Source: Akkermansiaceae bacterium (GTDB taxonomy: Bacteria; Verrucomicrobiota; Verrucomicrobiia; Verrucomicrobiales; Akkermansiaceae). Taken from it: a stretch of DNA of 62,361 nt. The position numbers and the translations under genes are program-made. Positions 9,569 through 17,660 of the stretch are shown in pieces. The notes beneath the pieces are model-generated. The model saw only the letters and a list, made by a program, of their open reading frames with translations, was not told the DNA's origin and made no database searches. How positions within the stretch are numbered: position 1 is the first letter of the stretch; each line of letters starts with the position of its first letter. The stretch spans positions 1-62,361 of the forward strand of contig CANLKN010000005.1 in assembly GCA_947491475.1 (NCBI GenBank). The letters are read 5' to 3'.

Positions 9569-10975
9569 TCAGGAGTCGGCGGGAGACCAACCGCCGCCCA
9601 GTGCTTGGTAGAGCCGGATGTAGGCGATGGTGCGGTCCGCCCTGGTCGTGAGCAGGTTGTCTTCCAGATTGAGCAGGGTGCGTTGTGAATCGAGCACTTC
9701 GAGGAAATCCATCTCGCCGGCCTCGTAACGCTGCCGCGCGAGTTCGTCGGACTCGCGGGCGAGCCGCGTGGCTTTCTCCAGTGAAGCGAGGCGTTCGGCG
9801 GAGCGGCGGCAGGCGATGAGGGAGTTTTCGGTTTCCGCGAGCGCGGTGAGCACCACGGAGCGGTAGTTGTCGATGGCTTGTTGTTCGACGGCGCTGGCGG
9901 CCTGGATTCCGGCGCGGATGCGGCCCGCATCGAAGATGGGGGAGGTGAGGCTGTTGGCCAGTGAGGCGGCGGTGGATTCCGGATTGAGGAAATTTCCGGC
10001 GGAGGCCGTATTGAGTCCGAGGGTTCCCGATAGATTGAGGGACGGGTAGCGGGCGGCATCCGCGGCACGGGTGGTGGCGGCCGCCGCGAGAACCTGATAG
10101 CCCGCCACCCGCACGTCGGGCCGCTGGCGCAGCACATCGGCAGGGATGCCGATGGTGAGGGACTTCGGCGGCCGCGGGAGGCCGCTGGAGCCGGATAACA
10201 AGGTGTCCAACGAGCCGGGCTCGCGACCGGCAAGGAGGGCCAGCCCGTTGCGTCCTTGGGCGATGGACTGTTCCAGCGACGGGATGGCGGCGCGCGCGGC
10301 TTCGAGACTGCTTTGTGCCTGGCTGGCTTCGAGCGAGTCCGCTTCACCGGCCTGTTGGCGCCAAGTGGCGAGTTGGGCTGTTTGTTCGCGGGTGGTGACG
10401 TTGCTGCGGAGCACCGCGAGGCGCGCCTCGTTGGCGCGCAGAATGGTATAGGCTTCGGCGATTTCAGCGGCGAGGGCGGCATGGACCGAATGCATATTTT
10501 CCTCGGTGGCCCCGAGATCCGCGGCGGCGGCCTGGATGGCACTGCGGCGGCGGCCGAAGAGATCCACCTCCCATGAGGCGTCCAGCGAGGCGGAGTAGGA
10601 AGTTCCGGAGATGCGGCCTCCGGGATCGGTATCCGTGCTGCGTGAATTGGAGGAAACTCCGCCGTCGAGAACAGGGAAGAGCCCGGCGAATACGGAATCG
10701 CGACGGGCACGGGACTCACGGACTCTCGCGGTGGCCGCGCTGATGTCCGGGCTGTCCTGCAAGGCCGCGGTGATCAAGCGGTTCAGCGCCGGATCCTCGA
10801 AGCGGCCCCACCAGCGGGAAAGATCCTTGGAAGGCGCGGCGACCGGAAAATTTCCCGCGTTTTTCCATGCTGCCGGAACCTTGAGCGGCTTGCGATTGAT
10901 GTTGGAATCCGAAACACATGCACTGAGGCAAACGGAAATCAGGACAGCAGAGAGTAGCGGATGAGGCTGATTCAT
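9569..10975 (-). CDS. NodT-type outer-membrane efflux lipoprotein
   Basis: 468 residues. TolC-like channel of the tripartite exporter. The start MNQPHPLLSAVLISVCLSAC gives a lipoprotein signal with Cys at residue 20. Two repeats of the OEP fold follow, with typical segments WWGRFEDPALNRLI, LDASWEVDLFGRRR and RPDVRVAGYQVLAAAATTRAADAARYPSLNLSG. It is the first gene of the operon; 22 bases separate it from the membrane-fusion gene. Substrate unknown. Confidence 0.93.
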   Translation of the reverse strand: MNQPHPLLSAVLISVCLSACVSDSNINRKPLKVPAAWKNAGNFPVAAPSKDLSRWWGRFEDPALNRLITAALQDSPDISAATARVRESRARRDSVFAGLFPVLDGGVSSNSRSTDTDPGGRISGTSYSASLDASWEVDLFGRRRSAIQAAAADLGATEENMHSVHAALAAEIAEAYTILRANEARLAVLRSNVTTREQTAQLATWRQQAGEADSLEASQAQSSLEAARAAIPSLEQSIAQGRNGLALLAGREPGSLDTLLSGSSGLPRPPKSLTIGIPADVLRQRPDVRVAGYQVLAAAATTRAADAARYPSLNLSGTLGLNTASAGNFLNPESTAASLANSLTSPIFDAGRIRAGIQAASAVEQQAIDNYRSVVLTALAETENSLIACRRSAERLASLEKATRLARESDELARQRYEAGEMDFLEVLDSQRTLLNLEDNLLTTRADRTIAYIRLYQALGGGWSPADS

Positions 10976-11039
10976 TTCCAAGGAGCGGAGAGCGCCGAAG
11001 CTTCGTCCGGAAGAAGAGATAGCGAAAGTCTGGATTTTT

Positions 11040-11189
11040 TCAATCACGACGTATCTCCGTAATCCCTGCATTCGTCTCGATTCCGGCGAGCACGCCTGCG
11101 AGAAGGATCACGGCAATGACGAATCGCTGAAACCATGGCGTGGCTACGATCCAACTCGCAGTTTCGGGCAGCGGGCTAGAATTGGCATC
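11040..11189 (-). pseudogene. Possible remnant of a voltage-gated ion channel N-terminus
   Basis: A 49-codon open stretch without an ATG contains WFQRFVIAVILLAGVLAGIET, similar in character to the S1 segment of bacterial voltage-gated cation channels, which typically read '(I/W)FQ.FI..LI..N....G.ET'. Shortly after ET, a neighbouring frame reads GLRRYVVIEKIQTFAI, which could be the continuation toward S2, so a frameshift is possible. It lies upstream of the efflux operon. The evidence is only local similarity; the alternative is chance. Confidence 0.3.
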
Positions 11190-11241
11190 TTACGCGATCA
11201 GGGATTCAAACAGCCATGAAAGCAACTGGAGCGTGGGGCAA

Positions 11242-12423
11242 TCATGGTGAGGGCATCATCCGCTTGTCTTCCTTATTGGGGATCAGCACTGACATCACTG
11301 TAGCCGCGGCGAGCGTCCCAAGAACAATGACCAGCGAAACAATCGGATCAATCTTGATGCTCTTGAGTTCACTTCCGCTGAGGCCGAAATCATTGAAATA
11401 CGGCGGCGCGGCAAGCAACAGCAGCTTGATGCCGATGAAGGCGAGAATCAAAATCAGAGCGGGCTTGAGGAAGCGGAACTTGGCTATCAGTGCTGCGAGA
11501 CAAAAATAGAGCGCGCGCAGACCCAGGATCGCGAAAATATTGCTCGTGAAAACGATGAAAGGATCGGGTGTGATCGCGAAGATCGCGGGAATCGAATCCA
11601 CTGCAAACACAAGGTCGGTGATCTCCACCATGATCAGCGCAAGGAAAAGCGGGGTAATGGCCCAACGCGCGGAGAGGGTGCCCGGTTCGGCCGGGGCGTA
11701 GATATCCCGGCCTGTTTTTGGGTCCTTGATAGATATCGGTGCCACCGTGCGGCGGGTGAAGAACTTCTGCCCGTCATAGAAATCCACCGTGCGTAAAAAG
11801 CGCTTAGCAAGCTTCACGACGGGATTGCTGCCCGGATCGTTGTGGCTTTTGATCAACGCCATCTTGACAGCCGTGAGAATCAGGAAAAGGCCGAAGACAA
11901 TCAGAATCCAAGTGTAACGCATGATCAACTCGGCACCGAGATAGATCATTCCACCGCGCATGATAAGCGCACCGATGATACCCCAAAACAGCACGCGATG
12001 CTGGTATTTTGCCGGTATCGCAAAATAGCCAAAGATCATCGCGATGACAAAAATATTATCCATCGCCAATGACTTCTCTACGATGTATCCGGTCAGATAT
12101 TGGACCGCTGCCGTGGCCCCTGTGACCTCCCCCAATACAATCACGCCTCCCGCATAGACCGGGGTTTCCAACCCCAGACCCAGCCAGTGGTGCTGATAAG
12201 CGTAGTAGATGAACGCGGTAAACGAGAGTCCGCAAGCGAGCCAGATGCAAGACCATGTGATGGATTCCTTCATGCTGACTTCGTGGGCCTCGCGATGGAA
12301 AACCCCGAGATCGAGCGCAAGGAACAACATCACCAGCGCAATGAATCCGAGGTAAGCCCACATTTTCATGCTTGCGGGATCGGCGGCAATTGCGGTGGTG
12401 GCGAGTAGTGAGAGTATGGTCAT
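11242..12423 (-). CDS. TerC/Alx family integral membrane protein
   Basis: 393 residues with about nine hydrophobic segments. The two family motifs SLAMDNIFVIAMIFGYF (about residue 116) and MVEITDLVFAVDSIPAIFAIT (about residue 264) carry the acidic residues linked to metal handling; E. coli Alx exports manganese and TerC proteins are linked to tellurite resistance. A soluble loop separates the halves. The upstream leader does not show the yybP-ykoY Mn riboswitch pattern. An HPF-like gene lies upstream on the same strand, 144 bases away. Confidence 0.92.
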   Translation of the reverse strand: MTILSLLATTAIAADPASMKMWAYLGFIALVMLFLALDLGVFHREAHEVSMKESITWSCIWLACGLSFTAFIYYAYQHHWLGLGLETPVYAGGVIVLGEVTGATAAVQYLTGYIVEKSLAMDNIFVIAMIFGYFAIPAKYQHRVLFWGIIGALIMRGGMIYLGAELIMRYTWILIVFGLFLILTAVKMALIKSHNDPGSNPVVKLAKRFLRTVDFYDGQKFFTRRTVAPISIKDPKTGRDIYAPAEPGTLSARWAITPLFLALIMVEITDLVFAVDSIPAIFAITPDPFIVFTSNIFAILGLRALYFCLAALIAKFRFLKPALILILAFIGIKLLLLAAPPYFNDFGLSGSELKSIKIDPIVSLVIVLGTLAAATVMSVLIPNKEDKRMMPSP

Positions 12424-12567
12424 TTTATATCAGTGAGTGAGCAGTGAGGCGTGGTTCTTGCGTGTGACGAATTTTTTCTAATTTCGCGCGTGATTGATTT
12501 GGCAGGTGCGGCCGACGTGGGATTTTTATTGAAACCCGCGACTGACCGAAGCAAAGGGAGGAGGTTG

Positions 12568-12930
12568 CTATCTGGATAGATGGCACTGGCCACCGACTTG
12601 ACGGCGGCGCGTCAAATCTATCGCGGGAGCGGTCTCGCGGCGCTGAACGCGCTTGGAGTGCCTGTGCCCGATCTTGTCGGCGATGCGCTGGAAGGCTTTG
12701 AGGATCGCGGCGCGGAGCGTGTGGTCGTTGGACTTCACGATCACGTCCGGCCCCGGAGTCACCAGATGGAAGGACGCGTTGAAGGGTGGGCTGTCAGTCA
12801 GACTGCGCTCCAAGTGCACGCGGGCATGGTCGATTTGAAGGGCGGGCTCGAGGGCTTTGAGTTCATTTTCGATCATCTCGACGATGGATTTGGAAGGCGC
12901 GTGATTGCGATGGGTCAGAGTCAGTTTCAT
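12568..12930 (-). CDS. Ribosome hibernation factor-like protein (HPF/RaiA family)
   Basis: 120 residues. Starts MKLTLTHRNHAPSKSIVEMIENELKAL, an alternating beta-alpha pattern like the S30AE domain, then DHARVHLERS and a NDHTLRAAILKAFQRIADKI helix; the tail is basic. Short HPF proteins bind the ribosomal decoding region in stationary phase. The start at 12930 is chosen over an upstream ATG that would overlap the divergent promoter region. Divergent from nhaR. Confidence 0.7.
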   Translation of the reverse strand: MKLTLTHRNHAPSKSIVEMIENELKALEPALQIDHARVHLERSLTDSPPFNASFHLVTPGPDVIVKSNDHTLRAAILKAFQRIADKIGHRHSKRVQRRETAPAIDLTRRRQVGGQCHLSR

Positions 12931-13016
12931 GAATGTTGGGGCGGGGTGAGGGACGAACCATGGGCGGGCGGAATAAATTTGCATAATACGAAAAATCACA
13001 CTAAACATTCCAGAAA

Positions 13017-13937
13017 ATGGAAGCGTTATCCGGCACCGAATTCCTCAATTACCATCATCTGCGCTATTTCTGGACTGTGGCGAAGGAAGGCAGCCTGCGG
13101 CGTGCGTCCGACAAGCTTAAAGTCTCGCAACCGTCGATGAGCACGCAGATCAAGCTGCTGGAGGCGGCATTGGGAGAGGCCCTCTTCAGGCCGAGCGGGC
13201 GTTCGCTGGCGCTCACTGAGTTCGGCCAGCTTGTGTTCGGGTATGCGGAGGAGATCTTCACCTTGGGCAGTGAAATCCTGCGGGCCACCAAACATGCACC
13301 GGGCGTTCGCACTCTCAAGCTGCACGTCGGCATCGTGGATTCGTTTCCCAAACTAATGAGCTACGACATCCTGCGTCCGGTGTTTGAACATCAACCGCCG
13401 GTGCACCTAACCTGCCATGAAGGCAAACTCCTGGATCTCGTCTCACAGGTCAGCACTCACCGGATCGACGTGGTGCTTTCCGACGAACCTGTATCACCCG
13501 GATTGACTGGCAAGGTGTTCAATCATTTGTTGGAAACCTCAGAGATCGGCTTTTGCGCGATGCCATCGCTGGCCAGACAGCTCAAAGGGAGGTTTCCACG
13601 AAATCTCGATGGAGCGCCGATGCTGTTGCCGACTCAAAACTGCAGTTTGCGGCGGGATTTGGAAAACTGGTTCCGCAACGCCGGCATCCAGCCCCGGGTG
13701 GTGGCGGAATTTGAAGATGGAGCTCTCGCTAAAATCGCGGCTACCAGCGGCTTGGGAATCATCGCACTGCCGGGCGTGGTCGTTTCCGAAGCGGTGGAGA
13801 GGTATGGTTTCGTGCCGGTCGGCCGGACGAAGCAGGTCGAGACGCGTTTTTATGCGATCACCGCGGAGCGGCGGTTCGCTCACCCGGCAGTGATCGCGAT
13901 CACCGCGCGCCGTCGGAAATCGAAAACCTCTCGCTAA
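13017..13937 (+). CDS. nhaR: NhaR-like LysR-family transcriptional regulator
   Basis: 306 residues. The winged helix begins LNYHHLRYFWTVAKEGSLRRASDKLKVSQPSMSTQI, the NhaR-type form of the LysR helix-turn-helix, followed by GRSLALTEFGQLVFGYAEEIF and a periplasmic-binding-like effector domain. NhaR responds to sodium and alkaline pH in E. coli. No nhaA antiporter is in view. The divergent 86-base gap to the HPF-like gene contains ATTT (12977-12980) and AAAT (12993-12996) around CATAAT, a plausible operator-promoter. TerC and HPF are the likely targets, by position only. Confidence 0.9.
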   Translation: MEALSGTEFLNYHHLRYFWTVAKEGSLRRASDKLKVSQPSMSTQIKLLEAALGEALFRPSGRSLALTEFGQLVFGYAEEIFTLGSEILRATKHAPGVRTLKLHVGIVDSFPKLMSYDILRPVFEHQPPVHLTCHEGKLLDLVSQVSTHRIDVVLSDEPVSPGLTGKVFNHLLETSEIGFCAMPSLARQLKGRFPRNLDGAPMLLPTQNCSLRRDLENWFRNAGIQPRVVAEFEDGALAKIAATSGLGIIALPGVVVSEAVERYGFVPVGRTKQVETRFYAITAERRFAHPAVIAITARRRKSKTSR

Positions 13938-14224
13938 AATTCTGCCTTTGGGGTGAAGGCCCTTGAAAGCGCCGGTAGGGGGATGGTGAGGGGGAATGGA
14001 GGGAAGCATGGAATGAAAAAACAGGGCAAACGTAGAGCCTGCATGGCTTCCCGGGGCAAGCCTGCCGCAGCAGCAATGGCCGCGCTACAGGGCAGGCGAG
14101 GTCACGGGGTGGTTTTCGCCACGGAATTCCTGTTCAATCGTTTGCATCTCTGCGGCACTCGTCGTTTCCTTCCCGTGTTGGCTTCCATGAAGCGTGGGAT
14201 GCCGGAAATTTTTGGCGATATCCC
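13938..14224 (+). other. Region without a convincing gene
   Basis: An open frame 13953-14228 (91 codons, GTG start, Gly/Arg/Ala-rich) overlaps the next gene by ATGA, but its composition looks like chance and no domain is recognisable. No terminator or promoter is clear. Confidence 0.4.
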
Positions 14225-14848
14225 ATGAAAAACCTAGAGCCCTTCACCGTGACGCATCTCAACCCAGCTTGTCCCTGGCTTCCGGAGGTGATGGAGCCGC
14301 ACGATTTCACGATCACCCGCCGGCACGGCAGCGAGCGCGGCGCGGCGTTCTATCAGGACGCGCTGCGCTATGCCCAATCGCAGTGGATTACCGGCAAGCC
14401 CGCCCAGGCGTTGCTGCAGCTCGACAAGGCATGGATGGCTGATCTAACAACTGGCGATCCGGTGCTGCGGCAATCCCCGCCTCCGTATCAGGCGCTGGCT
14501 TGGATCCTGCGGCAGGCGGCAACCGGAAATCATGGCTATCTCGGCAATCCGGTGCGCCATTTTCAGCATCTGGCCAGCCGCATGAGCGGCCCGCGCGCGG
14601 AGATCCGGTCGTGGCGCGCTTGGCTGTGCCTGCATCTCGCCGAACGGGTGTTGCCGCCCGCGGGTTTCCCGCGCGATGGCCGCCAACTGGCACGCGAAGG
14701 GCTGTGGGTTCCAGGATTCGGCCGGACCATGGCCGCCGTGGCGGCAGCCGGTTGGCTGGGCGAGTCTGCTGCTGCGATGCGTGTATTCGCGGGGGAGCCG
14801 GACATTTCCGCAAATTTCCGGCGACTTCCTCCAGCCCGCGGGGTTTAA
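14225..14848 (+). CDS. Hypothetical protein, helical repeat-like
   Basis: 207 residues, no signal peptide. Mostly helical: AAFYQDALRYAQSQWITGKPAQALLQLDKAW resembles a tetratricopeptide-like helix pair, and SGPRAEIRSWRAWLCLHLAERVLP another. I do not recognise a family. It is followed after 35 bases by the anchored repeat protein and probably shares its transcript. Confidence 0.7.
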   Translation: MKNLEPFTVTHLNPACPWLPEVMEPHDFTITRRHGSERGAAFYQDALRYAQSQWITGKPAQALLQLDKAWMADLTTGDPVLRQSPPPYQALAWILRQAATGNHGYLGNPVRHFQHLASRMSGPRAEIRSWRAWLCLHLAERVLPPAGFPRDGRQLAREGLWVPGFGRTMAAVAAAGWLGESAAAMRVFAGEPDISANFRRLPPARGV

Positions 14849-14883
14849 TGGCCCCGAGTTTCCTGAACCAATCCCATCCCGTC

Positions 14884-16257
14884 ATGAAAAATCCCTGGTT
14901 TCTCCCAGCCGCCACCTTAGTTGTCGGTGCCATTGGTGGCTACATTTCCGGCAAAAACACCAGCCCGTCCGGTGATGCCGAGGCAGCGGAAAACGCCGCC
15001 CTGAAAACCCGCTCCGCGCTGCGCCAGGATTCATCGGCCGCCGGGCAATCCGCCAAACGGACGCGGCGCATGACGGATACCGATGCCATCAACCGCCTTC
15101 CCGGCAACTCCAACCGCATTCAGGCATTGATCGAATTTTACTCCGGCCTCACTCCCGACCAACTTGAGGGCGAGGCGCGCAAGCTCGAAGACCTGCCGAT
15201 GAGCGAGCGGTTGATGGCCTCCTTCCTATTGTTCGGACGCTGGGCCGAGGTGGATCCCACAGCGGCGATGTCGTTTTCCAACACCATGGGATTCGCGGGC
15301 ATGTTCGTGCGACCGACAATCATCCAGAGCTGGGCCAGCGTGGATCCGGAAAATGCGGCGAAGTATTATGCGGAAAACCCACGCGAATTCGCAATGATGG
15401 GCATGATGGGTGGCGGCCGCGGCCCGATGGGCGGGCAGGGCGGAGCCTCGATCATCGCCAGCGAGTGGGCGCGCCAGGATCCCACCGCCGCGCTCTCCTG
15501 GGCCAACTCGCTCACCACCGAAAAATCGCAGGCCCTCAGCGCAGTGGTCGGCGAAGTCGCCAAAACCGATCCCAAGAAGGCCGCTGAAATGCTCACTAGC
15601 ATGAAAGGCGCGGATCTCGGCGATGCCTATCAATCGGTGGCCGCCCGCTACGGAGCCGCTGATTTCAACGAGGCCCAGGCATGGATCCGCACGCTGCCGG
15701 CCGACCAACAGGCCGATGCCCTCGCCGCCGCCATCGGCGGTTTATCCAATAAGGACCCGCAGGCTGCTGCACGGCAACTGGCGCTGATGCAGGATGGCGA
15801 AGCGAAAAACGAGGCGCTCTCGACGGTGGTGCGCGACTGGGCGCGCGTGGATCCCGCCGCCGCCGCGGATTTGCTCAAAAAACAAACCAACGAGGAGGCT
15901 CTGAGCGACGGCATGCGCCAGTTGATCCCCACATGGGTGGGCCAGAACCCTGCCGCCGCGCTGGATTTCGCCGAATCCTTCCCACCGGGCCCGGTGCGTG
16001 ACAGCGCGCTGCAATCCTACGTCTGGAGCAACCAGAGCGCGCCACCGGCCGACGTCATCCGGGTGGCGGAAACCATCACCGACGAGGGTGACCGCAGCCG
16101 CGCAGTGAGCATTGCCGCCGCCCGCTGGATGCGCGAGTCGCGCGAAGCGGCACGCGCCTACGTGGAGCAATCCACCTCCCTATCGGATGGAGCCAAGGAG
16201 CGTGTTCTTGAGGGCCGCGGCATGTGGGGCGGTCGTGGCCACCGCGGCGGAAACTAA
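14884..16257 (+). CDS. Membrane-anchored protein with W-x3-D-P-x-A-A helical repeats
   Basis: 457 residues. An N-terminal hydrophobic helix (FLPAATLVVGAIGGYISG) anchors or exports it. The body consists of degenerate repeats around 'WA.(V/Q)DP.AA', with DP or NP at residues 124, 154, 199, 229, 291, 323 and 356, that is a period near 31 with one diverged copy around 261. This suggests a HEAT- or TPR-like solenoid. A Met/Gly-rich loop (about 172-187) interrupts repeats 2 and 3 and the tail is Gly/Arg-rich. The start is ATG 14884, which places the signal segment at the N-terminus. Function unknown. Confidence 0.85.
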   Translation: MKNPWFLPAATLVVGAIGGYISGKNTSPSGDAEAAENAALKTRSALRQDSSAAGQSAKRTRRMTDTDAINRLPGNSNRIQALIEFYSGLTPDQLEGEARKLEDLPMSERLMASFLLFGRWAEVDPTAAMSFSNTMGFAGMFVRPTIIQSWASVDPENAAKYYAENPREFAMMGMMGGGRGPMGGQGGASIIASEWARQDPTAALSWANSLTTEKSQALSAVVGEVAKTDPKKAAEMLTSMKGADLGDAYQSVAARYGAADFNEAQAWIRTLPADQQADALAAAIGGLSNKDPQAAARQLALMQDGEAKNEALSTVVRDWARVDPAAAADLLKKQTNEEALSDGMRQLIPTWVGQNPAAALDFAESFPPGPVRDSALQSYVWSNQSAPPADVIRVAETITDEGDRSRAVSIAAARWMRESREAARAYVEQSTSLSDGAKERVLEGRGMWGGRGHRGGN

Positions 16258-16268
16258 GAAACTATCCG

Positions 16269-17561
16269 CTATCCAAGGTTGGAGATCGTCTGGAAGATGG
16301 CGGTGATCATCAGGTAGGCCATGGTGCCGATGAGGCCGGCCATGATGATGAGAATGGTGGGCATGATCAGCGCCATGATGCGCTGCAAGTCCTTGTCGAG
16401 TTCCTTGTCGTAGCGCTCGGCAGCGCGGCGCAGCGAGACGTCGATTTTTCCCGTTTGCTCGCCCACCGCGATCATGTCGATAAGCAGTGGTGGGAACGAA
16501 CCGTTGCGAATGAGGGCTTTGGAAAACGACCGCCCGTCGCCGACCTGGACGATCACTTGGTCAAGCGCGGCGCGCAGCGAGCGGTTCTGGGTGGCATCGC
16601 GGGAGAGTTCGAGTGCGCGCAGCAGCGGCAGCCCATTGCCGACGAGATTGGCCATGGTTTCAAGGAACTGGACGTAGAAGCGGCTGGTGATGACAGGGCC
16701 GACAAGCGGCAAGCGGAGTTTCATGCGGTCCCACGCGGGCTTGTTGGCATCGTTGTCCTTCCATGCCTTGAAGAAAATGCCAGAGGCAATGAGCACGAGC
16801 AAAATAACGAGCCACCACTTGGAGAGAAAATCGGATGCGCCGATGAGGATGGCCGCACCGAGCGGAATCTTGCCGCCGGGAGTGCTCTCGATCAAGGCGG
16901 TGAGCTGCGGAATCAGAGTGGTGACGAATACGATCGAGACACCAATGCCGGCAAGCACCAGGAAAGCCGGATAAATCATCGCGAGGATCAGGCGGCTCTG
17001 GAGTTCGGCAAGCGTCTTAAGATAGTGCGCCTGGCGCTTGAGGATGGTGTCCAACGCTCCTGATGCCTCGCCCGCCGCGGCCAACGAACAATAAAGCGGC
17101 CCGAAACTCGGGCTGACTTTTTTAAGTGCGGCGGAGAAGTTGACGCCATCGCGCACGATCTGGCGGATTTTGTAGGAAACCGCCTTGAGATTGCCGAGTT
17201 CCTGGCGGTTTTCCATCGACTTGAGCGCCGGCTCAAGCTGCAAGCCGGCGCTGAGCATGTCCGAGAGCTCCTCGGTGAAAAGCACGACTTCTGAGCGCTT
17301 GAGTTTGATAGGCCCCTCCGGGATCGTGTTTTCATCCGCATCGGACCTGCCGGATGATTTCGCCTCGTCATCGGACCTCGCCTTGCCGGCCTTGCCCACC
17401 GGTTTGCGCGTCTGCACGGCGGCGGCGGTTTCCCTCAGATTGACCGGTTGCAGGCCCTTGCGGTCAAGCATGCGCAGGGCTTCCGGACGATCGGCGGCAT
17501 CGAGCTCACCGGTGGTGACGGAGCCGTTGGTGGAGAGGGCTTTGTAGGCGAACACGGGCAT
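16269..17561 (-). CDS. Type II secretion/type IV pilus inner-membrane platform protein (GspF/PilC)
   Basis: 430 residues. Two GspF domains (about residues 95-215 and 300-420), each ending in hydrophobic helices; typical PLYCSLAAAGEASGALDTIL and IDMIAVGEQTGKID motifs. An acidic and lysine-rich linker lies at about residues 50-85. It is translated downstream of the ATPase gene but separated from it by a repeat element filling the 99-base gap. Its stop is 11 bases from the converging gene. Confidence 0.95.
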   Translation of the reverse strand: MPVFAYKALSTNGSVTTGELDAADRPEALRMLDRKGLQPVNLRETAAAVQTRKPVGKAGKARSDDEAKSSGRSDADENTIPEGPIKLKRSEVVLFTEELSDMLSAGLQLEPALKSMENRQELGNLKAVSYKIRQIVRDGVNFSAALKKVSPSFGPLYCSLAAAGEASGALDTILKRQAHYLKTLAELQSRLILAMIYPAFLVLAGIGVSIVFVTTLIPQLTALIESTPGGKIPLGAAILIGASDFLSKWWLVILLVLIASGIFFKAWKDNDANKPAWDRMKLRLPLVGPVITSRFYVQFLETMANLVGNGLPLLRALELSRDATQNRSLRAALDQVIVQVGDGRSFSKALIRNGSFPPLLIDMIAVGEQTGKIDVSLRRAAERYDKELDKDLQRIMALIMPTILIIMAGLIGTMAYLMITAIFQTISNLG

Positions 17562-17660
17562 GATTGAGATGGAGGATCGTGGATGGGAGATGAGGATGAC
17601 CAGTCGATGATTCTTATATCTACAATCTGCTATCTGCTATCTGCTATCCGATATCAGAGT
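17562..17660. repeat. Heptad-repeat inverted element between gspE and gspF
   Basis: The left part (17562-17600) reads GAGGATCGTGGATGGGAGAT-type units; the right part (17610-17659) reads ATCTGCT units whose reverse complement is AGATAGC, AGATAGC, AGATTGT, AGATATA. The arms are imperfectly complementary, and the element exactly fills the gap between the gspE stop and gspF start. It is of the same RGATNNN type as 7379-7523. Confidence 0.75.

Noticed and set aside
9547-10719. N-terminal extension of the MacA frame
   Set aside because: It lies out of frame over the outer-membrane factor gene and is Pro/Arg/Ser-rich as shadow frames are.
12424-12567. yybP-ykoY manganese riboswitch before terC
   Set aside because: The conserved loops of that riboswitch are not recognisable on the minus strand.
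13953-14228. 91-codon open frame before the hypothetical gene at 14225
   Set aside because: Composition looks random and no homology pattern is seen; the ATGA overlap may be coincidence.
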